Below are positions 12,186-25,180 of a stretch of DNA of 64,000 nt, piece by piece. Position numbers and translations under genes: made by a program. The stretch lies in the NCBI GenBank assembly GCA_028551475.1, contig CM052354.1:4447391-4511390 (forward strand), written 5' to 3'. Every line of letters starts with the position of its first letter. Within the stretch, counting starts at the first letter, position 1. The stretch is from Casuarina equisetifolia. Lineage: Eukaryota; Streptophyta; Magnoliopsida; Fagales; Casuarinaceae. A model generated the notes under the pieces. That model saw only the letters and a program-made list of their open reading frames with translations, searched no databases and had not been told where the DNA came from.

Positions 12186-13650
12186 TGCTCATAGAGAAGG
12201 ATGAACCAAAAGATGCCAAGGTTCTCGGATATGGTAAGCTTCAATGATAGCTCGCGTTTAGTATGAAGAGTGTTCCAAATTCTTGGCACTTGCACTATAC
12301 ATATGTTTTTTATCTTATAGTACAAGATAATAGAAGAAGTGAAAAGGCATAGAGTTCACTCGAATGCCTACGTGGTATTGGTGGAAATGTTTTTACATGG
12401 ACCATATAACAATTCTATTGTGACTATATGGAATGCCTCCTTTTCAATTCTTTTCTCTTGTCATGGATTTTTAACTAATTTAATCTTTTTTTAAAAAAAT
12501 TTTATAAGAAAAAACTTACTATCTTTTGGATCTAATTTTACACCTCTAATTAATGCCTTAAGGGATCAACTCTATTACATTAGTTGATTCTTAACTTTTA
12601 TTTACCATCATGGTAGGATTACATTGGTAAAAATGCTAGTGCTTATAATCTATATGCCGTACTTCTCAAGAAGAAAGACAAGGTGAGAGGTTGAAGTGGG
12701 AAGGTTGTCAATAATCAACAAAATGATAAAATAAGAACTGTTAAACAACAATGCGAGTCAGTAAGATTTGTCATTTTCTTGTTCCCAATAGCTTCTCTTT
12801 GCTATTTCAATTTCGGCACGTAATTCAATCTTATTTTGTATAGGTTAAGGAACGGACTTTCGACAACAGTTCTTGTCTTGGCTCCCATGTGATGGAATAT
12901 GGAAGCAAAGACATCAAGGCTTGGGAACTCTATCCTTTCCAAGGCTTCAGTCCTACTACTTTGGAATTCATTCCCACAGGTTACGACATTGGCAAGTGCC
13001 CGGGAATCAGCCAAAAATATACAGGAGTTTTATTCCTTTTCGGGATGGTAAGCTTTAATGATAAAAACTATTTAGTTTAAAAAGTATTTCAAGTTCTTAA
13101 CTCTTCTATGGTATATATGCTTTTTGCCTTACAGTACAAGGATTTAGAAAGGAGATTAATGGAGAGACAAGTCCTTGAGAGATTATTAAAGACACAAATC
13201 CTTGAGGAGATAGCCGAATAGGTGACAGAGCGTCAACTTTCAATGGACCTCAATACCACCATGGAATTGATTAGAATATTTCTATATGAATTACCAGGTT
13301 CTTTCATCCTGCATCCCATGAGTGGACCTGGAATGGCTCCTATTGCTGACAAGGAATGCTTCAAATCCACGGTAAAAAAAAAAAAAAAAAGTATTCTACT
13401 TGCATTTTCATACTTTTGTGAAAGATTTTCTGTTTGTCTAGATTTTAAGATATGATATGATTTCAGATTCAAATGTTTAAAAGACATTGCGGTTCTTTGA
13501 GTCCTGTCACGATACACGTGTACATTCAACAATATCTGCAGAAGTGGTGTTTCTCAAGCCTTGGTGGAGGAAGCTTTTATGTTTGTTTGTGGTGATTATG
13601 TACGAGGCCATATGCGTCCTACTCGTCTAAATTACAGTTCTTGATTACTA
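12186..13650 (+). pseudogene. Unidentified multi-exon gene remnant
   Basis: I do not recognise the product. Exon-like blocks with consensus splice sites are 12617-12682 (DYIGKNASAYNLYAVLLKKK), 12844-13047 (KERTFDNSSCLGSHVMEYGS, then KAWELYPFQGFSPTTLEFIP) and 13135 onward (YKDLERRLMERQVLERLLKT). The last block meets TAG at 13219-13221, then stays open in the same frame to about 13372 (VTERQLSMDLNTTMELIRIF), so the TAG looks like a nonsense change of CAG. A further piece at about 13466-13570 (IQMFKRHCGSLSPVTIHVYI) may continue it. An upstream block near 12186-12232 (MLIEKDEPKDAKVLGY) and its intron resemble the later exon/intron junction, which suggests internal duplication. It could also be a short live gene ending at 13221. 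Confidence 0.4.
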
Positions 13651-13720
13651 AATAAATGCTAGATTTATGCAATATAATTAGGGTATAAATCTTTTGAAAT
13701 GATGAATTGGTTGCTTTAAT

Positions 13721-14306
13721 GATACTGTTGGAAGATTAAAATATCCAGTCCCACATTGGGTAAGGCAACAGAAGAGCCTGACCTTATAAACTTCTGCTAG
13801 CAACCCACTATTGCACAGTTCTGTGTTTTAGTTGGGCCTTTCAATTTCTAATATGGTATCAAAGCCAAGGATGGGCCTCCGCTTCATTAACCCCCACGCT
13901 CCAAAGTTGGGCTTCAGTCCACTTGCAATGCTTATGTTAGCATGCAAGTGAGGGGGAGTGTTGAAGGTGGGTATTGTCCCACATTGGAAGTGAGGGGATG
14001 GGCCTGTGATCTTATAAGTGATGAGAATTCTCCATCTAATGTCTTAAGGTTTTGGGATGGACCCTCACACTCTAATATGGTATCGGAGCCGGCCCTGTGT
14101 CCTGCCTACCTTGGTGTGGTCCCTCTAGACTGGTCCCATCTCTCACCGCGCCCAATGTGAGACTGCGGGGGAGTGTTGGAAGATTAAAATATCCAGTCCC
14201 ACATTGGGTAAGGCGACAGGAGAGCCTGACCTTATAAACTTCCGCTAGCAACCCACTATTGCACAGTTCTGTGTTTTAGTTGGGCCCTTCAATTTCTAAT
14301 AGATAC
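13721..14306 (+). mobile_element. TRIM retrotransposon with three LTRs (A-B-A) and target site duplication
   Basis: Terminal repeats of 128 bp lie at 13726-13853 and 14174-14301 and differ at only four positions, all transitions. They are flanked by the perfect 5-bp duplication GATAC (13721-13725 and 14302-14306). After the 5' LTR comes a primer binding site, TGGTATCAAAGCC (13854-13866), of the initiator-tRNA-Met type. Before the 3' LTR is a purine tract, GCGGGGGAG (14165-14173). Inside is a further 119-bp LTR-like unit (13959-14077) of a different but related family, with its own purine tract before it (GTGAGGGGGAG) and its own primer site after it (TGGTATCGGAGCC, 14078-14090). There is no coding capacity, so movement must depend on enzymes from another element. 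Confidence 0.9.
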
Positions 14307-16031
14307 AATTAGTTATATTTATTTATAGAGGTCCCTTAATGAGTAAAAGCACTCAATTTTCTTTCTCCTTTGAGTTAAGATTGAGTTTGAATTTGTAATA
14401 TGTGAAAATTTGATTTCACATTTGTTGACAATTTCTTATTAGTTTCTTTATTGAAAATATGAGATTCTAAGCATAAATATATAAATTATTTAAGCATTTT
14501 AAATATTCATATGACCCAATATATTATGAGGATAATTATAATAATCCTTGCAGTTGCTTCAAGTTGGACTAACAAAACTTAACCCACAATTAATAATCAC
14601 AAATGGACAACACAAGGTGATCTTTTTGTAAAATCATAAATAATTGTGCTAATATTGAAATCTTATCCTTTGGAAAGCTTAACTAAGAATTATAATTCTT
14701 GTATTGATAATCTCATCATGAAAATAGTACCATTTTCAAAGGAAATTTTCAATAAGAAATATCATTTGAAAAATTATTTCCAAAATCTATAATGACACTT
14801 GAGTTATAGTAATGGCTTTAGCATTAAGTGGTCCAAGGTAGTTAATTAGACCAATTTTGCTCCATGCAAGCTTATTAGAATAGTTAATTTTAATGTAAAA
14901 GATGGGACAAAAGTCTCAAAAGTAGTTATGAAATTATATTTATAAAAAAATTGTTTTCCTAAATCATAAATTCGTTCTTTGATTGGATTTTAGGTCTATT
15001 TATTTGGTATTAAGTTCTAAATTATTTATTTTCAATTTTCAATCATCCTCAAGCTATTTAAATATGTTTGGTACATGTGAGGATATTAATGATAAAAGTA
15101 GAACAAAAAAGAGTGATTATTAAATAATGTTTAAATATAAATTTATTTCTCTAACTAAAAAATTAACTTTTAAATTAAATTTAGACTAATATAAAAGCAA
15201 AAAAAAAGTTAAACCCAATGGTTTTGAAACCTAAGCATGCAACTCCACCCTAAAAAGCGCCTGAACATTCTTTTTATCTCAAGCACTTTGTTCTTCCCCT
15301 TTCATCCTGAGCCAAACTTTTACGTTGTCCTTGTCTCTTTGCTTTGAGGTACTAAGAAAGCAATTATCTCAATTTTTTTTTTCTTTTTGCACTTTCCTTT
15401 TTTCACTCTCATTCTAAGCCTTTTGTCACACCCAAATGATTGCTATGTGTGTGCTTAGAAACTAGAGTGAATAAAAAGACAAACAAAATTAGATTACGAG
15501 TAATTCTAATTGGAACTTTTTTACAAGATAAAAATAAAAGCAAAAGTTGATAAGACTAAAATTTAAAAGCCATTTAGTTGTTATTTAGATTTTAGTCTCA
15601 AAACAATTTACTATTCCTATTTTCTTATTCTATTATTTATTTAGTAGCTCCAATCTCTAATTCAGAACGACTAGGTTTTAGATACTTTCAACCATAAGTT
15701 TTACATAAAGAACAATATAGATTAAAACTTAAGTATCAAAAAATTTTAACAGTAAAAGAAACTTAATAATACTAATTAATTAAATAATTAAGAAGCAAAC
15801 AAATATTAAAAAGAGAACAATAATACGTGGGCAAACGATCCATTTATCAAAAATACATTTATGATACTCTTTGTCCTAGCAAACTTGAGAAAAAAAATTG
15901 CATTACATAAAAAAGGAAAGGTTCTCAAATAAAAATCAAATTGTCTTTTTTTGCAACAAAGAGTCTTGCGTAACCTGCTTCATGTATCTCTAAATTTATT
16001 TCCCTACATCTGTCTTACGCACCCCAAACCA

Positions 16032-16088
<57 letters not shown>

Positions 16089-16914
16089 CTCTGTGTTACA
16101 AGTGATGGTGCAACAAAAGAAAAAAAAATCTAAACATGATATGTTGAGTATAAAGAAAAGTAAAGTTTCAAAGTTTAATGGCCAAATGCCACATTGAGTC
16201 AAGGCTATTATATTATCTCATAAAACCCCTAAAAAATAATGGACACCTTAACAAATTATATTTATTGTACCATGATTTTATGAATTGTGATATAGTTTGT
16301 CCATCAGAAGGATTTGTAAATATTCATAATCTAAGATAAGTGATTTAGATTTTATGATTACAAGATTTACAAAGATTAATCAAATAATCCATAAGATCTT
16401 AATTTGTATTGTCATTCCTGATTTAGTTAGTTTGCAAGCCTTTTTAATGATAAACCATGTATCACTTATGTAACTTTAATTTTAAATCATTGTTTCTTTC
16501 AATATTTATCATTGCAATATAATGAATGAAAAGAATAAGATATTTAAAAAACAACAAACTTTGGTGTAAAGTTACCATGGAAAAGTATAAAGAATCTTAA
16601 TAAGTCAAAATGCTTTTTCTTCTTAAATACATTTGAGTACTACGTAGTTCTTTAAACAATGTGTAGAAATTTGCAGATATATGAATCCATAAAATCAGAA
16701 CACAAGCAACAAGACCAACTGGGGAAAACAAGTGAAAAGTTGGCCAGGTCCAACTTTTGATGTCCTCTTCAAGTTTTTATAAAAGCCCAAAACCAGGACA
16801 GGCCTTGGGAATCTTCTTTGGTCACGTGAATAGGCATCTAGCATGGAATCAATAGCTCCTTTTGTTTCGTATGTGATAGACTAGACCAGCCATTATAAGT
16901 CACAAAATAGGTGA
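14307..16914. other. AT-rich intergenic DNA, no gene seen
   Basis: No open frame with coding character on either strand. The only notable features are the CT run listed separately and many A/T homopolymers. Confidence 0.5.
16035..16085. repeat. (CT)25 microsatellite
   Basis: An uninterrupted CT dinucleotide run of about 50 bases, followed by a short imperfect tail. Likely length-variable. Confidence 0.98.
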
Positions 16915-17032
16915 TGAGTCGACTTCTCCGTAACTCAATGGTAAGTCATAGGCCTCCACTTGCAAGGTTAACAGGGGAAGAGATTAAGGGTTCGACCCTT
17001 CCCCTTAAGTTAAAAAAAGAAAAAAAAAAGTG
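16915..17032 (+). mobile_element. tRNA-derived SINE-like element
   Basis: About 115 bases with an A-box-like stretch (TAACTCAATGGTA) and, some 60 bases later, a B-box match (GGTTCGACCC), followed by an A-rich tail (AAAAAAAGAAAAAAAAAAG). This spacing and tail fit a plant SINE with an internal Pol III promoter. I could not identify target duplications with confidence. It does not fold as a complete tRNA. Confidence 0.5.
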
Positions 17033-18149
17033 TAGAAACAGTGAACATCATAGTAGATGTGAGTTAATTTGAGTAGGTATGATTATTAAGAGTGGCAGAT
17101 AATGGGATGGTCATGTCGTAGTGAATAGTGACATATAATTTAGTGAAATTTAAAGGTTTGTTATGAAAATGGAGATTCTTGTCTTTGTATATATTTCAAA
17201 AATTATAATTATTCAGAACACCTTAAAATTATTCCAAATGAACATTAATTATCTCCATCAAGAATATGTTATATGCTCTTCAAAAAATGCATATTTGCAC
17301 TCTTTTATAAGTCTATTTTAAAAAGAAATTAAATTTTAATATAATATCATTGTGTAAATTCAAAAAATAAAATGATTTGTCAAAATTCATAATTTATAGT
17401 AGTTCATGAGAAGATGTATTACTTTTTGCACGAAGCCCACCATCATCATTAGTTATGAGAATAATGTTATAAAATTTATTTAATTTTTCTTAAAAAATAA
17501 AAGATATAAATTTGGGCTTTAACAACCCAATCAAGGAACTATTTTATCAATATCTCTTGCTTGTAGTATTTATCAGAGAATTAATTTATCACGCTTAATG
17601 GCAGAAAAGCCAAGATCCAATGGCCATCCAAGTCAAGTAGTGGATTGGTTATCCTGGCAATAGGCAAGCCATCATTTGCCATCCACTAGTGTTGGTTAAC
17701 AATCATTTGCTTACAACCTGGTTCAATGTGCTTACATATTAATGGCGTCAAGGCAATAATTGGTAGGATCCCTATAAAGCACACACCTAACACTTCAACT
17801 ACCACTGCAACAATTTTAACCAGCACATGTTGTTAACCCTTTCTAAAGTGAAAAAGCCATCCTTCGGAACACTACCAACTCAACATGTTGGGCATGTTTT
17901 GTTAAAGCAAATTCCGTAGGCCATGTTTTGTTAAGAATTGGGTTGTCCTGTCATTCTCTAAATTTGGTTTAGAATTTTTTTCAAAGTAAAATATATATCT
18001 TTGATAAATTATTTTTACTATGATATCAAAAGTTAAATTTAAAATGTAATCTCTCATTATGATAAAAAGCATGTATTAAGAATGATGCAAATTGTCTTAA
18101 ATTATTTATTAAGAACAAAAGTTTAATACCAAAAAGATATTATCTTTGT
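17033..18149. other. AT-rich intergenic DNA, no gene seen
   Basis: No coding signal on either strand. There are a few moderately complex stretches (17590-17900) with no recognisable family. Confidence 0.45.
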
Positions 18150-18475
18150 TACAAAATTCAATCCTTCCACAAAAGTTAACTTGAAAGAAGAGAATATTTA
18201 TTACATATAAATCATTTTATAAGTACATACCTTAACAATATGAAACAACTTCATAGTAGTTTTGATTCATACCATATTATGGCACTACTTTTATTGTATA
18301 GATTTTGATTGAAGTTTAAAGGATTGTTAAAAGAAGGCTAAACTCTAATATCATATTAAGAAGTTTAATTCATCCACAAAAGTTAGCTTAAAAGAAAGAT
18401 ACTTTATTACATGTAAACCATTTCTCAAGCCTATATCTTACTAATGTACGACAATTTTGTATGAGTTTTAATAAT
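18150..18475 (-). mobile_element. Degenerate TRIM-like LTR pair
   Basis: Two related blocks, about 18153-18250 and 18345-18475, share phrases such as CCACAAAAGTTA and TTATTACATRTAAA. Just left of the right-hand block is CTCTAATATCA, the reverse complement of a decayed TGGTATTAGAG primer site. This suggests a minus-oriented short LTR element. Strongly diverged, no target duplication found. Confidence 0.4.
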
Positions 18476-18719
18476 CCTTAATTAACTTTAAATGTAAAGT
18501 TGTTTCCATTGCTTATGAACTAATTTTTAAGTCAAATTAGAGACTTTTTTACGAAGTATCAAAACCAAGTTGATTCATTCAAACTCCAAGTCATGTTTAA
18601 ATATGAAGTTATTCTTCCCTATTCATGAATTAACCTTTAAACTAAATTTCAAAGTCCACTTACGTTATTTAAGTTCTCTATTAAGATAGGTCTCTTTTCT
18701 TCTAAACAAACAGGATATA

Positions 18720-19385
18720 AAAATGATTTGTTAACATGTTTTGAACACTAAGCTTTGATGATTAAGACCCTGCAGCCATTATGATGTGGCCATCCTACAC
18801 AAACCAAGCCCAAGCCTAAATATTGGTGATAATGTGGCCTAATCTATATAAGCCCAATCCAAAGAAGCTTGAAAAGATTGACCAAGTGGTTGGGAAGTAA
18901 GTAGTTGGTAGTTGGCAGATGAGAATAAGTGGTTGGTAATTAAGAGGAAGTAGTTGGGAAGATAGTAGTTGGCTATTTATGAGTATGGGTGACTTAGTTT
19001 CTTATAAATAGCTAGTACCATTGTGTAGTAGAGCATTGAGTTGTGAGATTTGAGTATAAGCTTTAAGCTTTCCTTTTAAGTTCTGTATCTCTTTGCTTGT
19101 GGCATTGACTTATTTGCTCTGTATCTCTTTGGAACTACTTTCAATAGAGTGGTAAGTGTTTGTCCTTGAATTCTAAGATGATGAGTTTTCTGTATCCTTA
19201 GTTTTCAAAGATAATTGTTATTTGTATCCTTATATTCTAAGGTGGTGAGATATCTGTATCCTTAGTTTACAGAGATAATTATTCTTTGTATTATTGAATT
19301 CTAAGGTTGTAAATTATCTGTATCCCTAATTTACAAAGATAATTTTATCTTTTTATTTTTCTCCTCTCCGTCCGGTATCACATTA
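18720..19385 (+). mobile_element. Possible solo LTR or non-coding element carrying a minisatellite
   Basis: The stretch starts TGTTAACATG, has a TATA-like CTTATAAATAG near 19000, then a T-rich region with three 64-bp repeats, and ends close to CCGGTATCAC, which resembles a decayed primer site following an LTR. The layout (TG start, TATA in the middle, primer-like motif after the end) suggests a solo LTR of a Copia-type element, but I see no matching second LTR and no target duplication. Confidence 0.35.
19165..19356. repeat. 64-bp minisatellite, three copies
   Basis: The phrase TTCTAAG recurs at 19171, 19235 and 19299, exactly 64 bases apart. Each is followed by TCTGTATCC and then an AAAGATAAT-type stretch. 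Copies differ by several substitutions. Confidence 0.85.
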
Positions 19386-22300
19386 TTTCTGCTTCATGAT
19401 AACCATCGTTTACTGAGAAGCTCTAGGCAATTATGGGCATCGCCTGTCTTAGCAGCTGCTTTTGTAGTTGGAATGTAACTTCGTTGATGCTTTTGTCATT
19501 AATATACAAGCAGTGGCCATTGTGGGTCACCTGAGGTGTTCTGTGATCATGAGTGTGCGTTTTTTGCAGAACGTAGGCCCCTGGGTTCTATCTTGGTTCC
19601 CCTGGTAGCTTGCCAAGTTGCTTCATCATTTGTCCTGAGTTCTGAAAGTCACTGTCCCAATTATGAATGTTTTATACAAAAGACCCTTTCAGTCTCGGAT
19701 TCCCGGAAGAAACAGGAGTCCAGTCATTTCCCCTGGATGGCCTCCAGATGACATTATAGAGCTCGGAATATGGAGGTTGATCTATCCTTTTCATGAATAA
19801 TTGAAGCTGTTTACTCATGGAAAACGCAGATGCAGACGAGCTTGAAATGTACCAAAGAACTGGCTTCGTCTTCCCGGAATAGTAACTTGGTGAGATATTA
19901 TGGCTTTATCTATTATTTTTGTTATGTAAAATGAACTAAAAGGACAAGTTTGTTTATATTTCAACAAGAGATAATGATTGATGCGAGATAGTGTTTCACA
20001 TCACCACTTTCATATAAAGAAAACTCAAAATGATAAAGCTTAAAATAGGATCTCATACTGGCCATGACACCATATTAAGAAGTTTAAATTTTAACTGAAA
20101 AATTAACTTATAAGAAGAGGGATATTTATATTTAAGCAAATACCCAAAAGTCATTTATTTTTTTAGTGTGAGACACCAATCATTTGACTTGTTTTATTCT
20201 CTTTAAAATTGGATATGTGTTATTCGTATTCCAGATATATTGACTTGTTTTATTCTCTTTTAAACAATCGGATTTCAAGGAATAAATAAATGTTTTTGAT
20301 GAGGATCCCGATTCAGATAAGTTTTGTTGAAAAATTAAAGTAGCATGCTGCCAACTAAGCAAAAACAACATAAAAATAAAAGGTAATGAAAGGGAATAGA
20401 TAAGAAAAATACAGAATCACTGGTTTGAGATTGTCTCTACAATTTTGGAGTAATTATATTATTACTATGAAGAGAGAAAATAAAATGGGTTTCTGCCTCT
20501 TACTTTTTAAGCATTTTCAATCCCCATGTGTAATTTTTATTTTTTCTTATTCTTCTTGGGTTGAGATTTGTGGCTTAACATGAAGGTAATCACATGGATG
20601 TGGTCCCAAGCATGTCCTTATTACTACAGTATATTTTGAGATTCTTGATCAAGAAAATGATGTCTTGACTATACCTTTGAGTACACAATAACATTGTTAT
20701 CTTCTATTAATATATAGGATCTCATATTTTTACCAATCATAAGCTTAAGGGAGTTGCTGAGAAATGCATTATGATGTGAAAACTTAGAAATATACTACAT
20801 CTTATATAAACTTAGTATCATTGACCTCTACTGGCTATCAACTTAAAAGGGGTATATAGATATGGAAACGATTAATAGGATCATATAAGCCTCTCATGTC
20901 TCTTCTTCATGTGATATCGGTCAAATCCTAGTCTAAGGCAAATAAATAAATTCCCTTTTCTCTCCTTTTGTTCTTCTTTTGTATATAAATATATTATTTT
21001 ATTTCTATCCGCTTTTAAATGGTAGGGTTTTATACATAGAGTTTCAAAATTGTCTACAAAATCTCTTCTATACAAACATGCATTTTTTTTTTATCATAGA
21101 ATTTGTTCCCTTGCAAGTTGAGAAAATACAAAGCACCAAATTTTACATAGTATTAGAGCACAAGTTTGTCTTTGCAGCCTTATGGATATAAGTTAAAAAT
21201 CCATAAAGTGAGAGTGACACTACAATATGGTCCAAGTTGGACCATTGCAAGAGAAGGCGTGTTATAATAATGGATGTGGAGTTATCTCACGTTGATAAGG
21301 AGTCATTTAGGAATTAAAGTCTAATTTCCTGCCCCTTCACTCAAAGAAAAAGATCCCAACGAGAAATGTCATCCCATGTTTGAAGTGAGGGGACATGTTA
21401 GGTCCTATCAAGAAAAATGTAAACTTAAAAAATAACTTATAAAGAGATGTGTTAATCCACTTAATACCTTAAGATTTTAAGTTGAATGAATAATTCTTTA
21501 TAAAATCTAATATCCTAATTATTATCACCCATTCTCGGTGACATGGAGTAGCTTATTTCCTGAAGAAATTTGCAAATTTGGCCCTTTTAATAAAAAATAC
21601 AGCACCAATAAACAAACTACAATAGAGATTCATAAGCCCTTGACATATTTATTTATAATTAGTAAACATTATAAAGTAATAAGATAGTTTAGTATACATT
21701 AGCCCATTATATATAAGAAAACAAAACATATCTGCCTTTATATTACTTTCATTCCAAAATTTAACGGATAATATAGGAACACAAATTTCAAACGTATACC
21801 CTGTTGTACACCTGAGTTTTCCGAGAAAGTGCACAATACAACGGCAATTTTCCTGGCCATGCAACTTTGATCCCCAAGCGTTTGATAAAACGGCGAAGTG
21901 AAATGGAGGGTTGAGCGGATTTGCGGTTGCACCTACCAACAGCATGCGGCGCCATAATTAAGCGCACGAAGCATCGCTTTCACGATTACGACGGCATTGA
22001 CCCTGTGGCCATGTTGAAGGCCACAATTGTCCACGTTCCACACGCAGATAGTCAGCTTTGAAAAATGGACCACAAACAGTATTCCAAGATTATTTTAAAA
22101 GTTACTTCTTGAAAATCGATGGTCGGAGATTAGAAAATTATTCTTTAAGTTATAGATAATACTTTTTTATAATATTTCACCATTCAAAAAACTTAACTCA
22201 ACAGTTAATTTAAGAATTAGATTATCATTTTTTAGTTTATATTTTTCTTCAAGATTACTTATATTTAGTGTAAGACTTATGGTCTCCAATATCCTACCAT

Positions 22301-25180
22301 GTACCAAAAATTAACGTTAAAAGTTAACAAAGATGGAATAGAACGTAATTTGAGTTTCAATACTAGGTCAGAAAAATTAAAAGCCTTAGTTTAAAAGCCA
22401 TGCATGTGGGTGTGTTATTCTATATATATGTATTCATCCTTTTACTTTCTTTCGTTTTTGTTAATATAGTATTAGGATACAAATTTTTAATAAAACGAAG
22501 CTCAAGGCAATTAGGGAGAAATTAGACTTTAAAAATAATTTATCTAAAACATGTAACTGCAACACTAAGTATTTTGGTTCTGCCTATTCCGAGCTCTTCA
22601 ATGCTAGACCGAGAACCACAAATTAAATGTGTTCCTCATTTTGCTAAGTTGTTTTCCTTTCAATTATGTGTTCCTTTGCTTTGGAAAAAGAAAGGAGGAG
22701 AATGACGTATCAAACTTGCCGTGCACAATTTTTGGGCAAAGTTGAATTTGATAGCGAAAGTGCTTTGTGTCATTATTTCTTTTGCATTATTTGAGCAAAA
22801 AGGCAAGGTCATACTTTTTGAAATTTGCGTCTAAGAGTGAGATTTATGGACAAAACAAACATCTTATCAAACTCTCGAACCTTCATATTAATGATCTAGT
22901 CAAACCCATCTAATAGAAAAACTTAATATGGGACTTATTCAATCCCTTATCTTACCAATAGAAGAAATCCATGGTTGATACTCTTTTCATTATTTAAAAT
23001 CAGAGGAAACAGAGTTTATTAGATGGTCAAACACTTCTAGGAATTGAATAGTTTGATCACAACCCCAATCACTATCAAGTCTTTTTAGCTTTCAATTAAA
23101 AAAAAATAGAACATTTTATAATTTTATGTGCAAGTCACGAGTACAAATTTTAATCTCTATAGTCAAATATCAATTGAAATGAAATAATAGTTTAAAGAGA
23201 TTAAATATCACAAACAACAGTTTACGCGATAAAGGGTTACAGAAAACATTTGGCTACAAAATATTGATACTAATGATCTAAAGCTTAGTTCAAAGGAAAA
23301 CTCTTTTGACTATTTGCAGTGTCTCTAGGCGTTAAAATGAAAAGGTCTCATGCCTTGCTTGTGTTCTACTAAATCGGTAGGTGATTGATAACTTAAATGA
23401 CCTTTTGGGCTGAGAAAATTGAAAATGATCTTGAGAACACTTCAAATATTTTTTAGGTTTTAATTCATTTTTCACATTATGATTCCAAAAACTTGGTTTA
23501 GAATATACCAAGAAATCTTGGCTCTTGTAGGTAGAGTCAAATTTTAGATAAAACCTATGCTGTTTTTAAAAACACGTAAATAAAAGAAAAGTTCCAAGAT
23601 TTGATAGGCACATATCCAAATTTGAGTTCATGAATAATGCCGTGCTCAAGTGGTTATGCTCTGAAAAGATTAGTTTAGTACTTTGCATTATTATGTTCTT
23701 CCTAAAGGTCTATGATCAAAGTTTCTTTAACAACGCCATCATCTTTCTTGTTGATGAGGAAGAAGAGTTAAGAAGAATAAGTTGTTCATCGTATTCTTTT
23801 TGGACCAAAAGATAGTATCAAATATAGAAATAATATTGCCAACCTCTTTGTGTTAAGAAACTTTTAAAGGAATACCTCTTTACTCGTAGACCTATCCTTC
23901 CATGAAGAGTGGATTCTAAAGTTTTTACAACTTTCTTTTTTATACCATAGTTATATGTTCATGGAAAGCTCTTTTTGGCTACACCTCCTCCACAGGTTGT
24001 TTGGGAAGGCTTGAGCCCACCCTTCTAGTTAATATCATCTATGATTGGGAAAGAATCCCAACATGGTTTGCTTTTTTCATTTTTTATTTTTTTTTTATGA
24101 AAATGGAATAATTGTAGTATTTATCCAGCTTTTGGTTACTTGTAGGATTTTTACAATAACTATGATATTAGTTTTCTATGCAATTCAAAGGCTCTGCAAA
24201 TCTCCAATACTATTCCCTCATATATTAAGCTGTCAAGCCATGACAAACCATGCCAAGCTATATAGAGCTTCGAGCTCTAATTTGCCTCTCTTTATGGAGT
24301 ATACAGAACCCTAAAAATAAGCTTAGGGTTATAATATTATTCTTATTATTTATTTTAATTTCAAATACATTAAGGGGTGAATAATACACTATTTACCCCA
24401 CTAATTATGATAAATTACAACAATATCTACCACTAAAACTAAACGAAAATCTAATTCATTAGTTTAGTTTCTTATTGAAATGAAAACAAAAATATATAGG
24501 ACGATTAGAATCCCTCTAGCCTTCACCATCGCATACCTTTTTCATGACATGAAAGATGAAGTACCGGACGAGCCAATCCACCGCAAAATTCCAGTCGCCA
24601 CTAAAATCATGCCACGCATCCTGACATCCCCTATCAGCAACTCAGCTCCAGGAACAAGAAGACAGCTCGATGCAAACAGTCCAACATGACATAATTCCGG
24701 AAGATTTGGTAGTGCTTCACGCAGTCTGACTCAATCCCACGGCGCGTCTCACGTACCACCCCTTGTTTGATTGCCTTTGAACACACAATATTTATTTTCT
24801 GTTTGCTGTTGAACACACAAAAGGACCTTTGTCTTTGTCTTTTCCTTTGGGTGTTTGACAATAAGGATTAGTTTTTAGGAGGCACTTGGATCTTGGCAAG
24901 TTGGTTTAGACAAATGGGTTTGCGTTATTTTGTATATCTCCTAATTAAAGAAGTAAGCTACTAAAAGAATTAATATTACTTCAAGGTATCATTGTCAATG
25001 CAATTGGTTTTGAATTGCGTACACTATGTTTGTTTATTGTTTTTGCAATTATGGACTAACGAAACACGTCCTGTTTGAAAACGAACGTTTAATTAGAGGA
25101 AACATGTACTATAAATTAAACATTAATGTCTATTTTAATTTTGAAATAATTTTTTATATTTTTATGATGGTTAGACATTT
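19386..25180. other. Long gene-poor, AT-rich region
   Basis: No gene can be supported. GC-richer patches at 19400-19830, 21800-22060 and 24500-24780 carry short open frames on one or both strands without recognisable domains; they may be gene fragments or old insertions. Decayed LTR-like stretches resembling the TRIM families occur near 20040-20160 and 21140-21480 (for example TAGTATTAGAGCAC at 21149). Confidence 0.4.

Noticed and set aside
15951..16202. Frames encoding Leu/Ser or Glu/Arg runs
   Set aside because: These are translations of the CT microsatellite.
21649..22000. Minus-strand open frames starting near 21955 (MAPHAVGRCNRKSAQ...) and an overlapping one
   Set aside because: Two competing frames, no domain, no splice context that extends either. 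Could be a gene fragment but not supportable.
24480..24780. Open frames on both strands in a GC-richer patch
   Set aside because: One minus-strand frame looks coherent (PGAELLIGDVRMRGMILVA) but I cannot tie it to a family or a start; probably an old insertion.
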